A DNA stretch of 8,101 nt, from the NCBI GenBank assembly GCA_016867955.1, contig VGIE01000084.1, positions 1 to 8,101 of the forward strand. The letters are read 5' to 3'. Source of the stretch: Betaproteobacteria bacterium (GTDB lineage: Bacteria > Pseudomonadota > Gammaproteobacteria > Burkholderiales > SG8-39). The notes under the pieces are model-generated. The model was not told the DNA's origin. It did no database searches and saw nothing but the letters and a program-made list of their open reading frames with translations. Below are positions 1-5,146 of this stretch, piece after piece. The stretch's first letter is position 1. The number at the start of each line of letters is the position of its first letter. Both the position numbers and the translations under genes were made by a program.

Positions 1-480
1 GGCCTGAAGGATGCCGGCTACTACACCATCGACGCCTTGCGCGTCGAAGCCGGACGCCGCGCCTTCGGCACCGAGCTGGGCCCCGATGAAACGCCGCTGG
101 AGGCCGGACTCGCCTTTGCCGTGCGCATGGACAAGCCCGGCGGCTTCATCGGCCGCGATGCGCTGCGCAAACAGCAATCCGAAGGCGTGAAGAAGCGGCT
201 GCTCATGGTTTCTGTTGATGACCCCCAGGCCTTCCCCTGGGGCGGTGAGCCGGTGCTGCGCGACGGACAGCCGGTCGGTGAACTCACCTCCACCGGCTAC
301 AGCCTTGCACTGGGCCGGGCCATCGGCATGGTCTACGTACGGCGCGGCGAAATCATCACGGACGACTTCCTGCTCAAGGCGCGCTACGAGATCAACATCG
401 CCGGCGAACGGTTCGCCGCTACGCCCCACGTGAAGCCGCCACCCAAGCCGCCAAATCCATCCAGGCAGGCTTCTGCATAG
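1..480 (+). CDS. FAD-dependent oxidoreductase, dimethylglycine/sarcosine dehydrogenase-like, C-terminal GcvT part (5' end outside window)
   Basis: The reading frame is open from base 1 to the TAG at 478-480, giving 159 residues of a longer protein whose start lies upstream. The visible part is the end of a GcvT-type (aminomethyltransferase) fold. It has an RVEAGRRAFGTELGPDETPL stretch near residues 14-33 followed by EAGL, the family's conserved block before the C-terminal barrel. It then has FIGRDAL (about 49-55) and GGEPVLRDGQPVGELTSTGY (about 80-99). This spacing and wording fit the C-terminal half of dimethylglycine/sarcosine dehydrogenases, where an N-terminal FAD domain oxidises an N-methyl amine and the GcvT half passes the one-carbon unit to tetrahydrofolate. 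It fits a free glycine-cleavage T protein less well. The tail is proline-rich (KPPPKPPNP). The FAD domain cannot be seen, so the substrate is unknown; a GcvT-only protein remains possible. Confidence 0.8.
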   Translation, partial: GLKDAGYYTIDALRVEAGRRAFGTELGPDETPLEAGLAFAVRMDKPGGFIGRDALRKQQSEGVKKRLLMVSVDDPQAFPWGGEPVLRDGQPVGELTSTGYSLALGRAIGMVYVRRGEIITDDFLLKARYEINIAGERFAATPHVKPPPKPPNPSRQASA

Positions 481-547
481 CAACAGGAGGCTGTTCTCCG
501 CTTCGCCACCACCGCGAACCCGATTCATCTCCAGGCGCACGACACCG

Positions 548-649
548 ATGCCAGATCAGACGCACGCGAACCCGTCGAACGCGCCCATAGCCGTCATCGG
601 CGCGGGCATCGTCGGCGCCTGCACTTTGCCGGAACGAGCATCGCGGTGA
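548..649 (+). pseudogene. N-terminal remnant of a second FAD-dependent oxidoreductase (DAO family)
   Basis: An ATG at 548 opens a frame whose residues 14-25 read PIAVIGAGIVGA. This is the beta-strand plus GxGxxG loop that starts the Rossmann-type FAD-binding domain of DAO-family oxidoreductases such as D-amino-acid or sarcosine-type dehydrogenases. The resemblance stops after about residue 25, at GAC. The frame continues as unrelated residues (LPERASR) and ends at TGA 647-649 after 33 codons, against several hundred in the intact family. No strong ribosome binding site precedes the ATG. The fragment begins 67 bases after a gene of related type, so the locus probably once carried two flavoprotein dehydrogenase genes in a row. 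The protein cannot fold as an enzyme; the call as a remnant is inference from motif and length. Confidence 0.7.
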
Positions 650-846
650 TACTGCTCGCCACAGCTTTCCTTACGCAGGCCTGGTCGCTGGTGCTCGTAG
701 CGCTGGTGCAAGGCTATGCGTTTGCCTGGGTCGGGCATTTCTTCTTCGAGCACAACCGGCCGGCCACGTTCAAGTATCCGGGCTACAGCTTCATGGGCGA
801 CTGGCGCATGTGGTGGCAGATACTCACCGGCCGGATTCCGTTCTGA
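613..846 (+). pseudogene. C-terminal remnant of a DUF962 / Mpo1-like membrane protein
   Basis: In a frame different from the preceding flavoprotein remnant, the sequence reads RRLHFAGTSIAV from about 613, then a hydrophobic segment (about 640-735). It then reads WVGHFFFEHNRPATFKYPGY (about 730-789) and GDWRMWWQILTGRI, ending at TGA 844-846. The LHFAGT and GHFFFE-NRPATFKYP blocks are the hallmark of the DUF962 family. Yeast Mpo1 of this family is an ER membrane iron-dependent dioxygenase of fatty-acid alpha-oxidation; the function of the bacterial members is less clear. Relatives begin with some 25 further residues including a conserved histidine region, and these are missing here. The first non-ATG start in frame is GTG 646, inside the first hydrophobic segment. 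A shortened product from that GTG is conceivable but I consider the gene broken. Confidence 0.75.
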
Positions 847-910
847 GCTGACCGGCACCACCAGGAAGACGCCCAGTGGCGTGTTGAGATGCCATGCCGC
901 ATTCGGTGCC

Positions 911-915
911 AGGAG
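911..915 (+). promoter_or_regulatory. Ribosome binding site of the VOC gene
   Basis: AGGAG lies 8 bases before the ATG at 924. This decides the start at 924 over the in-frame ATG at 894, which has no comparable site and would add ten residues without family resemblance. Confidence 0.7.
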
Positions 916-923
916 CCGACACC

Positions 924-1316
924 ATGACACGACCCGAAGACCAGAGCTTTGTGCGCATTGAACTCGACCACCTCCTGATTCCTGTCCGCGACCGGGCCGG
1001 CTGCGCGAAGCGCCTGGCCTCGCTGCTGGGCGTGGGCTGGGGGAGTCGCGCTTTGGGGTCCTTCACGGCGGTGTACGTGAATGACGGGCTGACGATCGAC
1101 TTCGACGAGGCGGAGGGTGACTTCCCCGTGCAGCACTGCTGCTTTCGCGTCAGCGAGCCGACCTTCGATGCCATCCTCGGCCGGATCAGGGCTGCGGGCA
1201 TCGCCTATCGCAGCACGCCGCATGGCCCGGCGGACATGCAGGTCAACACCGCGCCGGGCGGCCGAATGGTGTACTGGAACGAGCCAGCGGGCCACGTCTG
1301 GGAGCTGCTGACTTAG
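924..1316 (+). CDS. VOC family (glyoxalase/bleomycin-resistance fold) protein
   Basis: This is a 130-residue single-module protein of the vicinal oxygen chelate superfamily. Members use paired beta-alpha-beta-beta-beta units to hold a divalent metal for isomerase, dioxygenase or thiol-transfer reactions, or bind small molecules without catalysis. Visible signs are the opening strand IELDHLLIPV with His16, the second module's opening strand VQHCCFRV with His71, and the closing strand GHVWELLT with Glu127. These are the usual positions of metal ligands in the fold. The segment PGGRMVYWNEPAGHVWEL is the typical final hairpin. No signal peptide or membrane segment is present, so it is presumably cytoplasmic. 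It stands alone: the upstream neighbours are gene remnants and a 300-base non-coding stretch follows. The substrate cannot be told; a ring-cleaving dioxygenase is unlikely at this length. Confidence 0.85.
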   Translation: MTRPEDQSFVRIELDHLLIPVRDRAGCAKRLASLLGVGWGSRALGSFTAVYVNDGLTIDFDEAEGDFPVQHCCFRVSEPTFDAILGRIRAAGIAYRSTPHGPADMQVNTAPGGRMVYWNEPAGHVWELLT

Positions 1317-1403
1317 AGCTACGCGCGCGAAGGCTGCGGTGACGCGCAGGCGGGAGCACGTTGAGACCCGCGGGGCGCCATGGCGCGGCGATGGTCATGG
1401 CAG

Positions 1404-1465
1404 CATTAACCATTGGAATATAATATCCGTAAATATTTTAAAATTTATCTGTCAGTATTGATTGG
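1404..1465 (+). promoter_or_regulatory. AT-rich island with TATAAT box, possible promoter of the permease gene
   Basis: About three-quarters of these 62 bases are A or T, against about one-third in the surroundings. TATAAT at 1419-1424 matches the sigma-70 -10 consensus exactly, and a perfect palindrome ATTTTAAAAT lies at 1435-1444. No convincing -35 hexamer is found 16-18 bases upstream of the TATAAT box. If this box is used, the transcript starts near 1431 and has a leader of about 185 bases before the permease ATG. A binding site for a nucleoid-associated protein is an alternative reading. Confidence 0.4.
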
Positions 1466-1530
1466 AAACCCCACTGCGCCCGCTTCGCAACTGAAACACA
1501 GGCGATAATGCCCACCATAGGTCTGGAATG

Positions 1531-1587
1531 CGGTTTCACGGAGGTGTAATCGCCCGGCACGATCCAGCAGCCACCAACCTGAAACCG
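1531..1587 (+). repeat. Imperfect inverted repeat in the permease leader
   Basis: Arms 1531-1546 (CGGTTTCACGGAGGTG) and 1572-1587 (CACCAACCTGAAACCG) are complementary at 13 of 16 positions. The outer 8 bp are perfect and the inner 4 bp are perfect, with a 25-base loop. The left arm contains the GGAGGT motif. The repeat ends 29 bases before the permease ATG. It could be an operator or an RNA hairpin in the leader; it lacks the T run of an intrinsic terminator. Confidence 0.5.
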
Positions 1588-1616
1588 AGCCACCCCGCCC
1601 TCGCCTGCCCGAACCA

Positions 1617-2375
1617 ATGGAAATCGTCCTGGTCGCCCTCGCCTCGCTGTTCGCCGGCTTCATCGACTCCATCGTCGGCGGCGGCGGGCTGATCCTCGTG
1701 CCGGCGCTGTTTGCCACCTTCCCCACGGCAGAGCCCGCGACGCTGTTCGGCACCAACAAGAGCGCCTCGGTCTGGGGCACCGGCATGGCCGCGCTGCAGT
1801 ACAGCCGTCGCGTCGACATGCGCTGGCCGGTGCTGCTGCCGGCGGCACTCACCGCGTTCGCCGGCAGTTTCGTCGGAGCATGGGTGGTGACGCTGGTCGA
1901 TCCGGCATTCCTGCGCCGGCTCCTGCCCTTTATCCTCGTCGGCGTGCTGGGCTACACGCTGTGGCGCAGGGACATGGGCAGGACGCATGCACCATTGCAA
2001 TCCATCCGCCGCGAGACCGCCCTCGCCTGCGCCTTTGGCGGCGTGATCGGCTGCTACGACGGATTCTTCGGGCCGGGGGCAGGCAGCTTCTTCATCTTTC
2101 TTTTCGTGCGCTTTCTCGGCTATGACTTCCTCAACGCGTCGGCGGCAGCCAAATTACTGAACGTCACCACCAACTTCGGCGGGATCGTGCTGTTTGCCGC
2201 CAAAGGCCATGTCTGGTGGCACATCGGCCTTGCCATGGCGGTGGCCAATGTGATCGGCAGCATCCTCGGCACGCGCCTGGCGCTCAAGCATGGCGCAAGG
2301 TTCGTGCGCATCGTGTTCATTGTCGTGGTCAGCGCGCTGATCCTGAAGACCGGTTACGACGCCTTCCTGCGCTGA
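1617..2375 (+). CDS. TauE/SafE family (YfcA-like) anion permease
   Basis: This is a 252-residue integral inner-membrane protein of the TauE/SafE (DUF81) family. Family members move small anions, often sulfonates, sulfite or organic acids. The first helix carries GFIDSIVGGGGLILVPAL (residues 14-31), followed by GTNKSAS (45-51). The second half repeats the same pattern with GCYDGFFGPGAGSFF (145-159) and an AAKLLNVTTNFGG segment (177-189). This two-fold repeat is the family signature. About seven to eight hydrophobic helices are visible and the length is normal for YfcA-type members. The ATG at 1617 has no good Shine-Dalgarno sequence, but no in-frame start occurs between it and the AT-rich region and the first helix begins at once, so the start is probably right. 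The neighbours give no clue to the anion carried. Confidence 0.88.
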   Translation: MEIVLVALASLFAGFIDSIVGGGGLILVPALFATFPTAEPATLFGTNKSASVWGTGMAALQYSRRVDMRWPVLLPAALTAFAGSFVGAWVVTLVDPAFLRRLLPFILVGVLGYTLWRRDMGRTHAPLQSIRRETALACAFGGVIGCYDGFFGPGAGSFFIFLFVRFLGYDFLNASAAAKLLNVTTNFGGIVLFAAKGHVWWHIGLAMAVANVIGSILGTRLALKHGARFVRIVFIVVVSALILKTGYDAFLR

Positions 2376-2403
2376 AGCCCCTTGCCCGACCCTCAGGCGT
2401 GAG

Positions 2404-2412
2404 AGTGTCCCC
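2404..2412 (+). repeat. Short direct repeat AGTGTCCCC, copy 1
   Basis: The same nine bases recur at 3176-3184. Both copies sit just after a stop codon (29 bases after the permease stop, and 11 bases after the CMD-family stop). This may be chance or the remnant of a dispersed intergenic repeat. Confidence 0.25.
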
Positions 2413-2418
2413 ATCTGC

Positions 2419-2424
2419 TATAGT
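2419..2424 (+). promoter_or_regulatory. Possible -10 box (TATAGT) of the CMD-fsr transcription unit
   Basis: TATAGT differs from the consensus at one position and stands out in GC-rich surroundings between the permease stop and the next gene. No good -35 element is found at the usual spacing. Use of this box would give a leader of about 80 bases that contains both inverted repeats described at 2441-2495. Confidence 0.35.
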
Positions 2425-2440
2425 ACGGCCGACCCCCCGT

Positions 2441-2469
2441 AGGGGATGAGCGTGCTGCGATCATCCCCT
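2441..2469 (+). promoter_or_regulatory. Leader inverted repeat 1 upstream of the CMD-family gene
   Basis: AGGGGATGA (2441-2449) and TCATCCCCT (2461-2469) are perfect 9-bp complements separated by an 11-base loop. The right arm ends 31 bases before the AGGAGG of the next gene. A run of six C at 2433-2438 could compete for the G-rich left arm. No T run follows, so this is not a standard terminator. It may act as an operator or as an RNA hairpin. Confidence 0.55.
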
Positions 2470-2495
2470 GGCGTGCACCACACTCTTGATCGCAG
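2455..2495 (+). promoter_or_regulatory. Leader inverted repeat 2, interlocking with repeat 1
   Basis: CTGCGATCA (2455-2463) and TGATCGCAG (2487-2495) are perfect 9-bp complements with a 23-base loop. The left arm lies in the loop and the first three bases of the right arm of repeat 1. The two stems are therefore either mutually exclusive or, with slight shortening, the two stems of an H-type pseudoknot. The right arm ends 5 bases before AGGAGG, close enough to influence ribosome access. Confidence 0.55.
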
Positions 2496-2500
2496 TTTCC

Positions 2501-2506
2501 AGGAGG
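2501..2506 (+). promoter_or_regulatory. Ribosome binding site of the CMD-family gene
   Basis: AGGAGG lies 5 bases before the ATG at 2512. It decides this start over the in-frame ATG at 2446, which would add 22 residues read from the hairpin region and has no proper site. Confidence 0.8.
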
Positions 2507-2511
2507 AAGCC

Positions 2512-3165
2512 ATGGCCCGCGTCCGCATGCTCCCGCCCGACCAGCTCGACCCTGAAGTGCGCACCATGGCCGGAGCCGACCTCTCGTCGCGCCAGCTCGC
2601 GCCGGTGCGCGCCATGGGACACGACCCCGAGCTGACCAAGGCCTACCTCGCATTTGGCGGCGCCGTGCGCAAGTGCGCCACGCTCACGCCGCGCTTTCGC
2701 GAGCTGATCCGCCTGCGCATCGCCTTCCACAACCAGTGCCGCAGTTGCATGGCGATCCGCTACTCCGACGCGCTGGAAGACGGCCTCACCGAAGGCGAAG
2801 TCTGTTCGCTGGAGAAGCCCTACGAGGCGCCCAACCTGACGGAGGCAGAGCGCATGGGACTGCGCTACGCCGATCTCATGGCGACCGACCATCTCGCCAT
2901 CGACGACAAGCTGTACGCCGAGCTCAAGAGGCATTTCACCGAACAGCAGGTGGTGGAGCTCGGCGTCTGGTGCGCGATCACCGTGGGTTTTGGCCGCCTG
3001 CAGGCCAGCTGGCAGATGATCGAGGAGCTGCCGGGCAAGTTCAGCGATCCCGACTCGGGCCGGCTCGCTCCCTGGGGCTCGGAGTCGTGGGTGGCGCCGC
3101 GACCCGGCGTGAAGAAACCGGCCGCCGCATCGCAGCCTGCAGCCAAGCCGCAGAAAGTCGCCTGA
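2512..3165 (+). CDS. Carboxymuconolactone decarboxylase / AhpD-like family protein
   Basis: This is a 217-residue, all-helical, soluble protein of the CMD family, which includes gamma-carboxymuconolactone decarboxylase and the AhpD alkylhydroperoxidase. The core helix reads RELIRLRIAFHNQCRSCMAI. It has the CxxC pair Cys76-Cys79, the redox centre in AhpD-type members. Where AhpD has a histidine four residues after the second cysteine, this protein has Arg83, a variant found in many uncharacterised members. A second segment (residues about 111-170) covers the rest of the fold: the YADLMATDH block, then VVELGVWCAITVGFGRLQ. The last 20 residues are rich in Ala, Pro and Lys and look disordered. 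The gene leads a probable two-gene unit with the exporter that starts 4 bases after its stop. Peroxide or thiol-linked reduction is plausible; the true substrate is unknown. Confidence 0.85.
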   Translation: MARVRMLPPDQLDPEVRTMAGADLSSRQLAPVRAMGHDPELTKAYLAFGGAVRKCATLTPRFRELIRLRIAFHNQCRSCMAIRYSDALEDGLTEGEVCSLEKPYEAPNLTEAERMGLRYADLMATDHLAIDDKLYAELKRHFTEQQVVELGVWCAITVGFGRLQASWQMIEELPGKFSDPDSGRLAPWGSESWVAPRPGVKKPAAASQPAAKPQKVA

Positions 3166-3169
3166 GCAG

Positions 3170-4444
3170 ATGAACAGTGTCCCCGGCGCCGACAGCAATC
3201 TTGCCGGGTTTCAGGAGAAGCTGAAACCCACACCGGACCCGGCCGACAGCACGCGTTTCAAGGTGCTTGGGGCGCTCAGCTTCTCGCATTTCCTCAACGA
3301 CATGATGCAGTCGCTGATGTTGGCGCTGTATCCCATGCTCAAGGGGGATTTCAGCTTGAGCTACGCGCAGATCGGCATGATCACGCTGATGTTCCAGTTC
3401 ACCGCCTCGCTTCTGCAACCGCTGGTCGGCCTCTACACCGACAGGCACCCAAAACCCTACGCCTTGTCGCTCGGCATGGGATTCACGCTGGTGGGCCTGC
3501 TCGTGCTGGCCGTGGCGCCCAGCTACGCCTTCGTGCTGCTCGCCGCGGCACTGGTCGGCACCGGTTCCGCAGTGTTTCACCCCGAGTCCTCGCGCATCGC
3601 GCGCCTCGCCTCGGGCGGCCGACATGGCATGGCACAGTCGATCTTCCAGGTGGGCGGCAACGCCGGCCAGGCCATGGGGCCTCTGGCCGCGGCGTGGATC
3701 ATCATTCCGCTAGGCCGCCCGAGTGTGGGTGCGTTCTCGGCCGTCGCATTGCTGGCGATCGGGGTGCTGTGGAGCGTCGGCAACTGGTATCGCGCCCACC
3801 GCATAGCCACCGCGGGCAGGCCGGCCCCGGCCTCCGCGACCCGCGCCTACTTGCCCAAGGCCGCGGTCACCCTGTCCATGACCGTCCTGATGGTGCTCGC
3901 ACTGTCCAAGGCTTTCTACATCACCAGCCTGAACAGCTATCTCACTTTCTATCTGATCGAAAGGTTCGGGACCAGCGTGGAGATGGGGCAGTTCTACCTC
4001 TTCCTGCTGTTGGCCGCGGTGGCCGTGGGGACCCTTCTCGGCGGCCTGGTCACGGACCGCATCGGCCGCAGAAACGTGATCTGGATTTCCATTCTTGGCG
4101 CTGCGCCGTTTGCCATGCTGCTGCCCTACTCGAACCTGGAGTGGACGGGCGCAATGATCGTATTGATCGGCCTGGTATCCGCGGCCTCGTTTCCGGCCAT
4201 CATCGTCTATGCCCAGGACATCATGCCCGGTCGGGTCGGCATGGTGGCGGGCCTTTTCTTCGGCCTGTCGTTCGGCATCGGCGGACTGGGAGCGGCCCTG
4301 CTCGGCAGGCTCGCCGATGTCACCGACATCATTTATGTCTACAAGGTGTGTTCCTTCATCCTGCTGCTCGGCCTTCTGACGGCCTTCCTGCCCGACATCG
4401 AGAAGAGGCGCCACAACGCCGGCCAGGGCGGCAACTCGCGTTGA
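3170..4444 (+). CDS. fsr: MFS exporter of the fosmidomycin-resistance (Fsr) family
   Basis: This is a 424-residue major facilitator superfamily protein that resembles E. coli Fsr along its whole length. Fsr exports fosmidomycin and related compounds from the cytoplasm by proton antiport. Matching blocks are LSFSHFLNDMMQSLMLALYP (residues 36-55), SYAQIGMITLMFQ (64-76) and the motif-A loop VGLYTDRHPKP (86-96). Further blocks are GTGSAVFHPESSR (130-142), GRHGMAQSIFQVGGN (150-164), GGLVTDRIGRRNVIW (291-305) and VYAQDIMPGRVGMVAGLFFG (346-365). Twelve membrane helices can be traced. It is about 18 residues longer than E. coli Fsr, mainly through a polar N-terminus of some 28 residues. The ATG at 3170, 4 bases after the CMD-family stop, lacks a clear Shine-Dalgarno sequence; translational coupling is likely. 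The first usable alternative start, a GTG near 3263, would cut into the conserved region. The natural substrate is unknown. Confidence 0.9.
   Translation: MNSVPGADSNLAGFQEKLKPTPDPADSTRFKVLGALSFSHFLNDMMQSLMLALYPMLKGDFSLSYAQIGMITLMFQFTASLLQPLVGLYTDRHPKPYALSLGMGFTLVGLLVLAVAPSYAFVLLAAALVGTGSAVFHPESSRIARLASGGRHGMAQSIFQVGGNAGQAMGPLAAAWIIIPLGRPSVGAFSAVALLAIGVLWSVGNWYRAHRIATAGRPAPASATRAYLPKAAVTLSMTVLMVLALSKAFYITSLNSYLTFYLIERFGTSVEMGQFYLFLLLAAVAVGTLLGGLVTDRIGRRNVIWISILGAAPFAMLLPYSNLEWTGAMIVLIGLVSAASFPAIIVYAQDIMPGRVGMVAGLFFGLSFGIGGLGAALLGRLADVTDIIYVYKVCSFILLLGLLTAFLPDIEKRRHNAGQGGNSR
3176..3184 (+). repeat. Short direct repeat AGTGTCCCC, copy 2
   Basis: This second copy of the nine bases at 2404-2412 falls inside the first codons of the fsr-like gene, in the non-conserved N-terminal extension. 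That leaves open that the extension is derived from an intergenic repeat. Confidence 0.25.
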
Positions 4445-4480
4445 TCATTGCGCCCTACGGGGTGTGGCGGGTATTCCGCA

Positions 4481-5146
4481 TCAGGTGTCCTCGCGGCTGC
4501 CCTCGGCCAGGTGCGAGACATCGCCCCAGACATCGAGGTGCCATCTGCCGCCCTTGTAGCTCCAGCGATTGAAGCTGGCGTTGAAGAGTGAGAAGGTGCG
4601 CGGCGCCTCGAGCGGGATGCGCATGGCGTGGCGGAAGAGTTCACCGGCGACGCCGCCATGCACCATGACCGCCACGGTCTTGCCGGCGGCCTCCTGTGCG
4701 AGTTGCTCCAAAGCCTCGACGACGCGGGCATGGAAAGCGGCGAGGCTCTCGCCGCCCGGCGGAACGCCGTGCGGGTTGCCCGCGCGCAGCACCTCGAACT
4801 GGCCGGGGAACTCGACGTCGAGTTCGGCGAGCGTCTTGCCCTCGAACAGGCCGTAGTCGCGCTCACGCAGCGCCGGCTCGAAACGCGCCTGAAGGCCGGT
4901 GCGCCGCGTCAGTGGCGCCACGGTCTGGCGCACGCGCCCGAGGTCGGAGGCGATGATGGCGTCGAGCTTCTCGGCGCCCAGCCGATGCGCCACCGCCTCG
5001 GCCTGGCGCAGGCCCAGTTCGGTGAGCGGGCTGTCCTGGTGACCCTGGATGCGGCCCTCGGCGTTCCACTTCGTCTCGCCGTGCCGCACCACGATCAGGC
5101 GCGCGCGACGCGGCGCGCGATGGGTGTCGTCACGATGTTCGCTCAT
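4481..5146 (-). CDS. Histidine phosphatase (phosphoglycerate mutase-like) family protein
   Basis: This is a 221-residue cytoplasmic member of branch 1 of the histidine phosphatase superfamily. Near the N-terminus LIVVRHGET (residues 17-25) supplies the phosphate-binding Arg21 and the nucleophile His22. SDLGRVRQT (67-75) gives the second phosphate-pocket arginine. LRERDYGLFEGKT (93-105) holds the acid/base Glu95, and VMVHGGV (160-166) gives the second catalytic histidine, His163. The length fits GpmB- or CobC-like phosphatases, which remove phosphate from small metabolites. Nothing in the neighbourhood is cobalamin- or glycolysis-related, so the substrate cannot be assigned. The ATG overlaps the stop of the M61 peptidase gene by 4 bases (ATGA at 5146-5143), which indicates translational coupling as the last gene of the operon. 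It ends 36 bases from the converging fsr-like gene; no clear bidirectional terminator is visible in that gap. Confidence 0.9.
   Translation of the reverse strand: MSEHRDDTHRAPRRARLIVVRHGETKWNAEGRIQGHQDSPLTELGLRQAEAVAHRLGAEKLDAIIASDLGRVRQTVAPLTRRTGLQARFEPALRERDYGLFEGKTLAELDVEFPGQFEVLRAGNPHGVPPGGESLAAFHARVVEALEQLAQEAAGKTVAVMVHGGVAGELFRHAMRIPLEAPRTFSLFNASFNRWSYKGGRWHLDVWGDVSHLAEGSREDT

Larger units (their letters stand above)
1317..1616. other. Non-coding stretch between the VOC gene and the TauE/SafE permease gene
   Basis: No frame here shows a recognisable protein. A minus-strand frame ending at 1445 runs in from the permease gene, but its residues have no family look. The stretch holds a 12-bp perfect palindrome (1375-1386, GCGCCATGGCGC), an AT-rich island (1404-1465) and an imperfect inverted repeat (1531-1587). 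No clear Rho-independent terminator (GC stem plus T run) for the VOC gene is seen. A GGAGGT at 1540-1545 looks like a strong ribosome binding site but has no start codon at a workable distance; GTG 1544 is followed at once by TAA. Confidence 0.6.

Noticed and set aside
482..495. Small hairpin AACAG-GAGG-CTGTT exposing GAGG in its loop
   Set aside because: The stem is only 5 bp, no start codon follows at a usable distance, and no T run is present for a terminator.
1375..1386. 12-bp palindrome GCGCCATGGCGC as terminator of the VOC gene or as an operator
   Set aside because: It has no loop-forming spacer or T run, lies about 60 bases after the stop, and short GC palindromes are common in such DNA.
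1445..1852. A minus-strand frame covering the permease leader and the start of the permease gene
   Set aside because: The part outside the permease gene gives no recognisable motif, and its start lies within a well-supported gene on the other strand.
2446..2511. Longer CMD-family protein starting at ATG 2446
   Set aside because: The extra 22 residues are read from the inverted-repeat region, and AGGAGG sits at the right distance for ATG 2512.
4445..4480. Bidirectional terminator between the converging fsr-like and phosphatase genes
   Set aside because: Only a weak CCCTACGGGG stem is seen, with no T run on either strand.
3694..4572. A 292-codon + strand frame overlapping the end of the fsr-like gene and running past it
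   Set aside because: It is Arg/Pro/His-rich in the manner of a shifted frame, while the overlapping frame encodes a clear 12-helix exporter.
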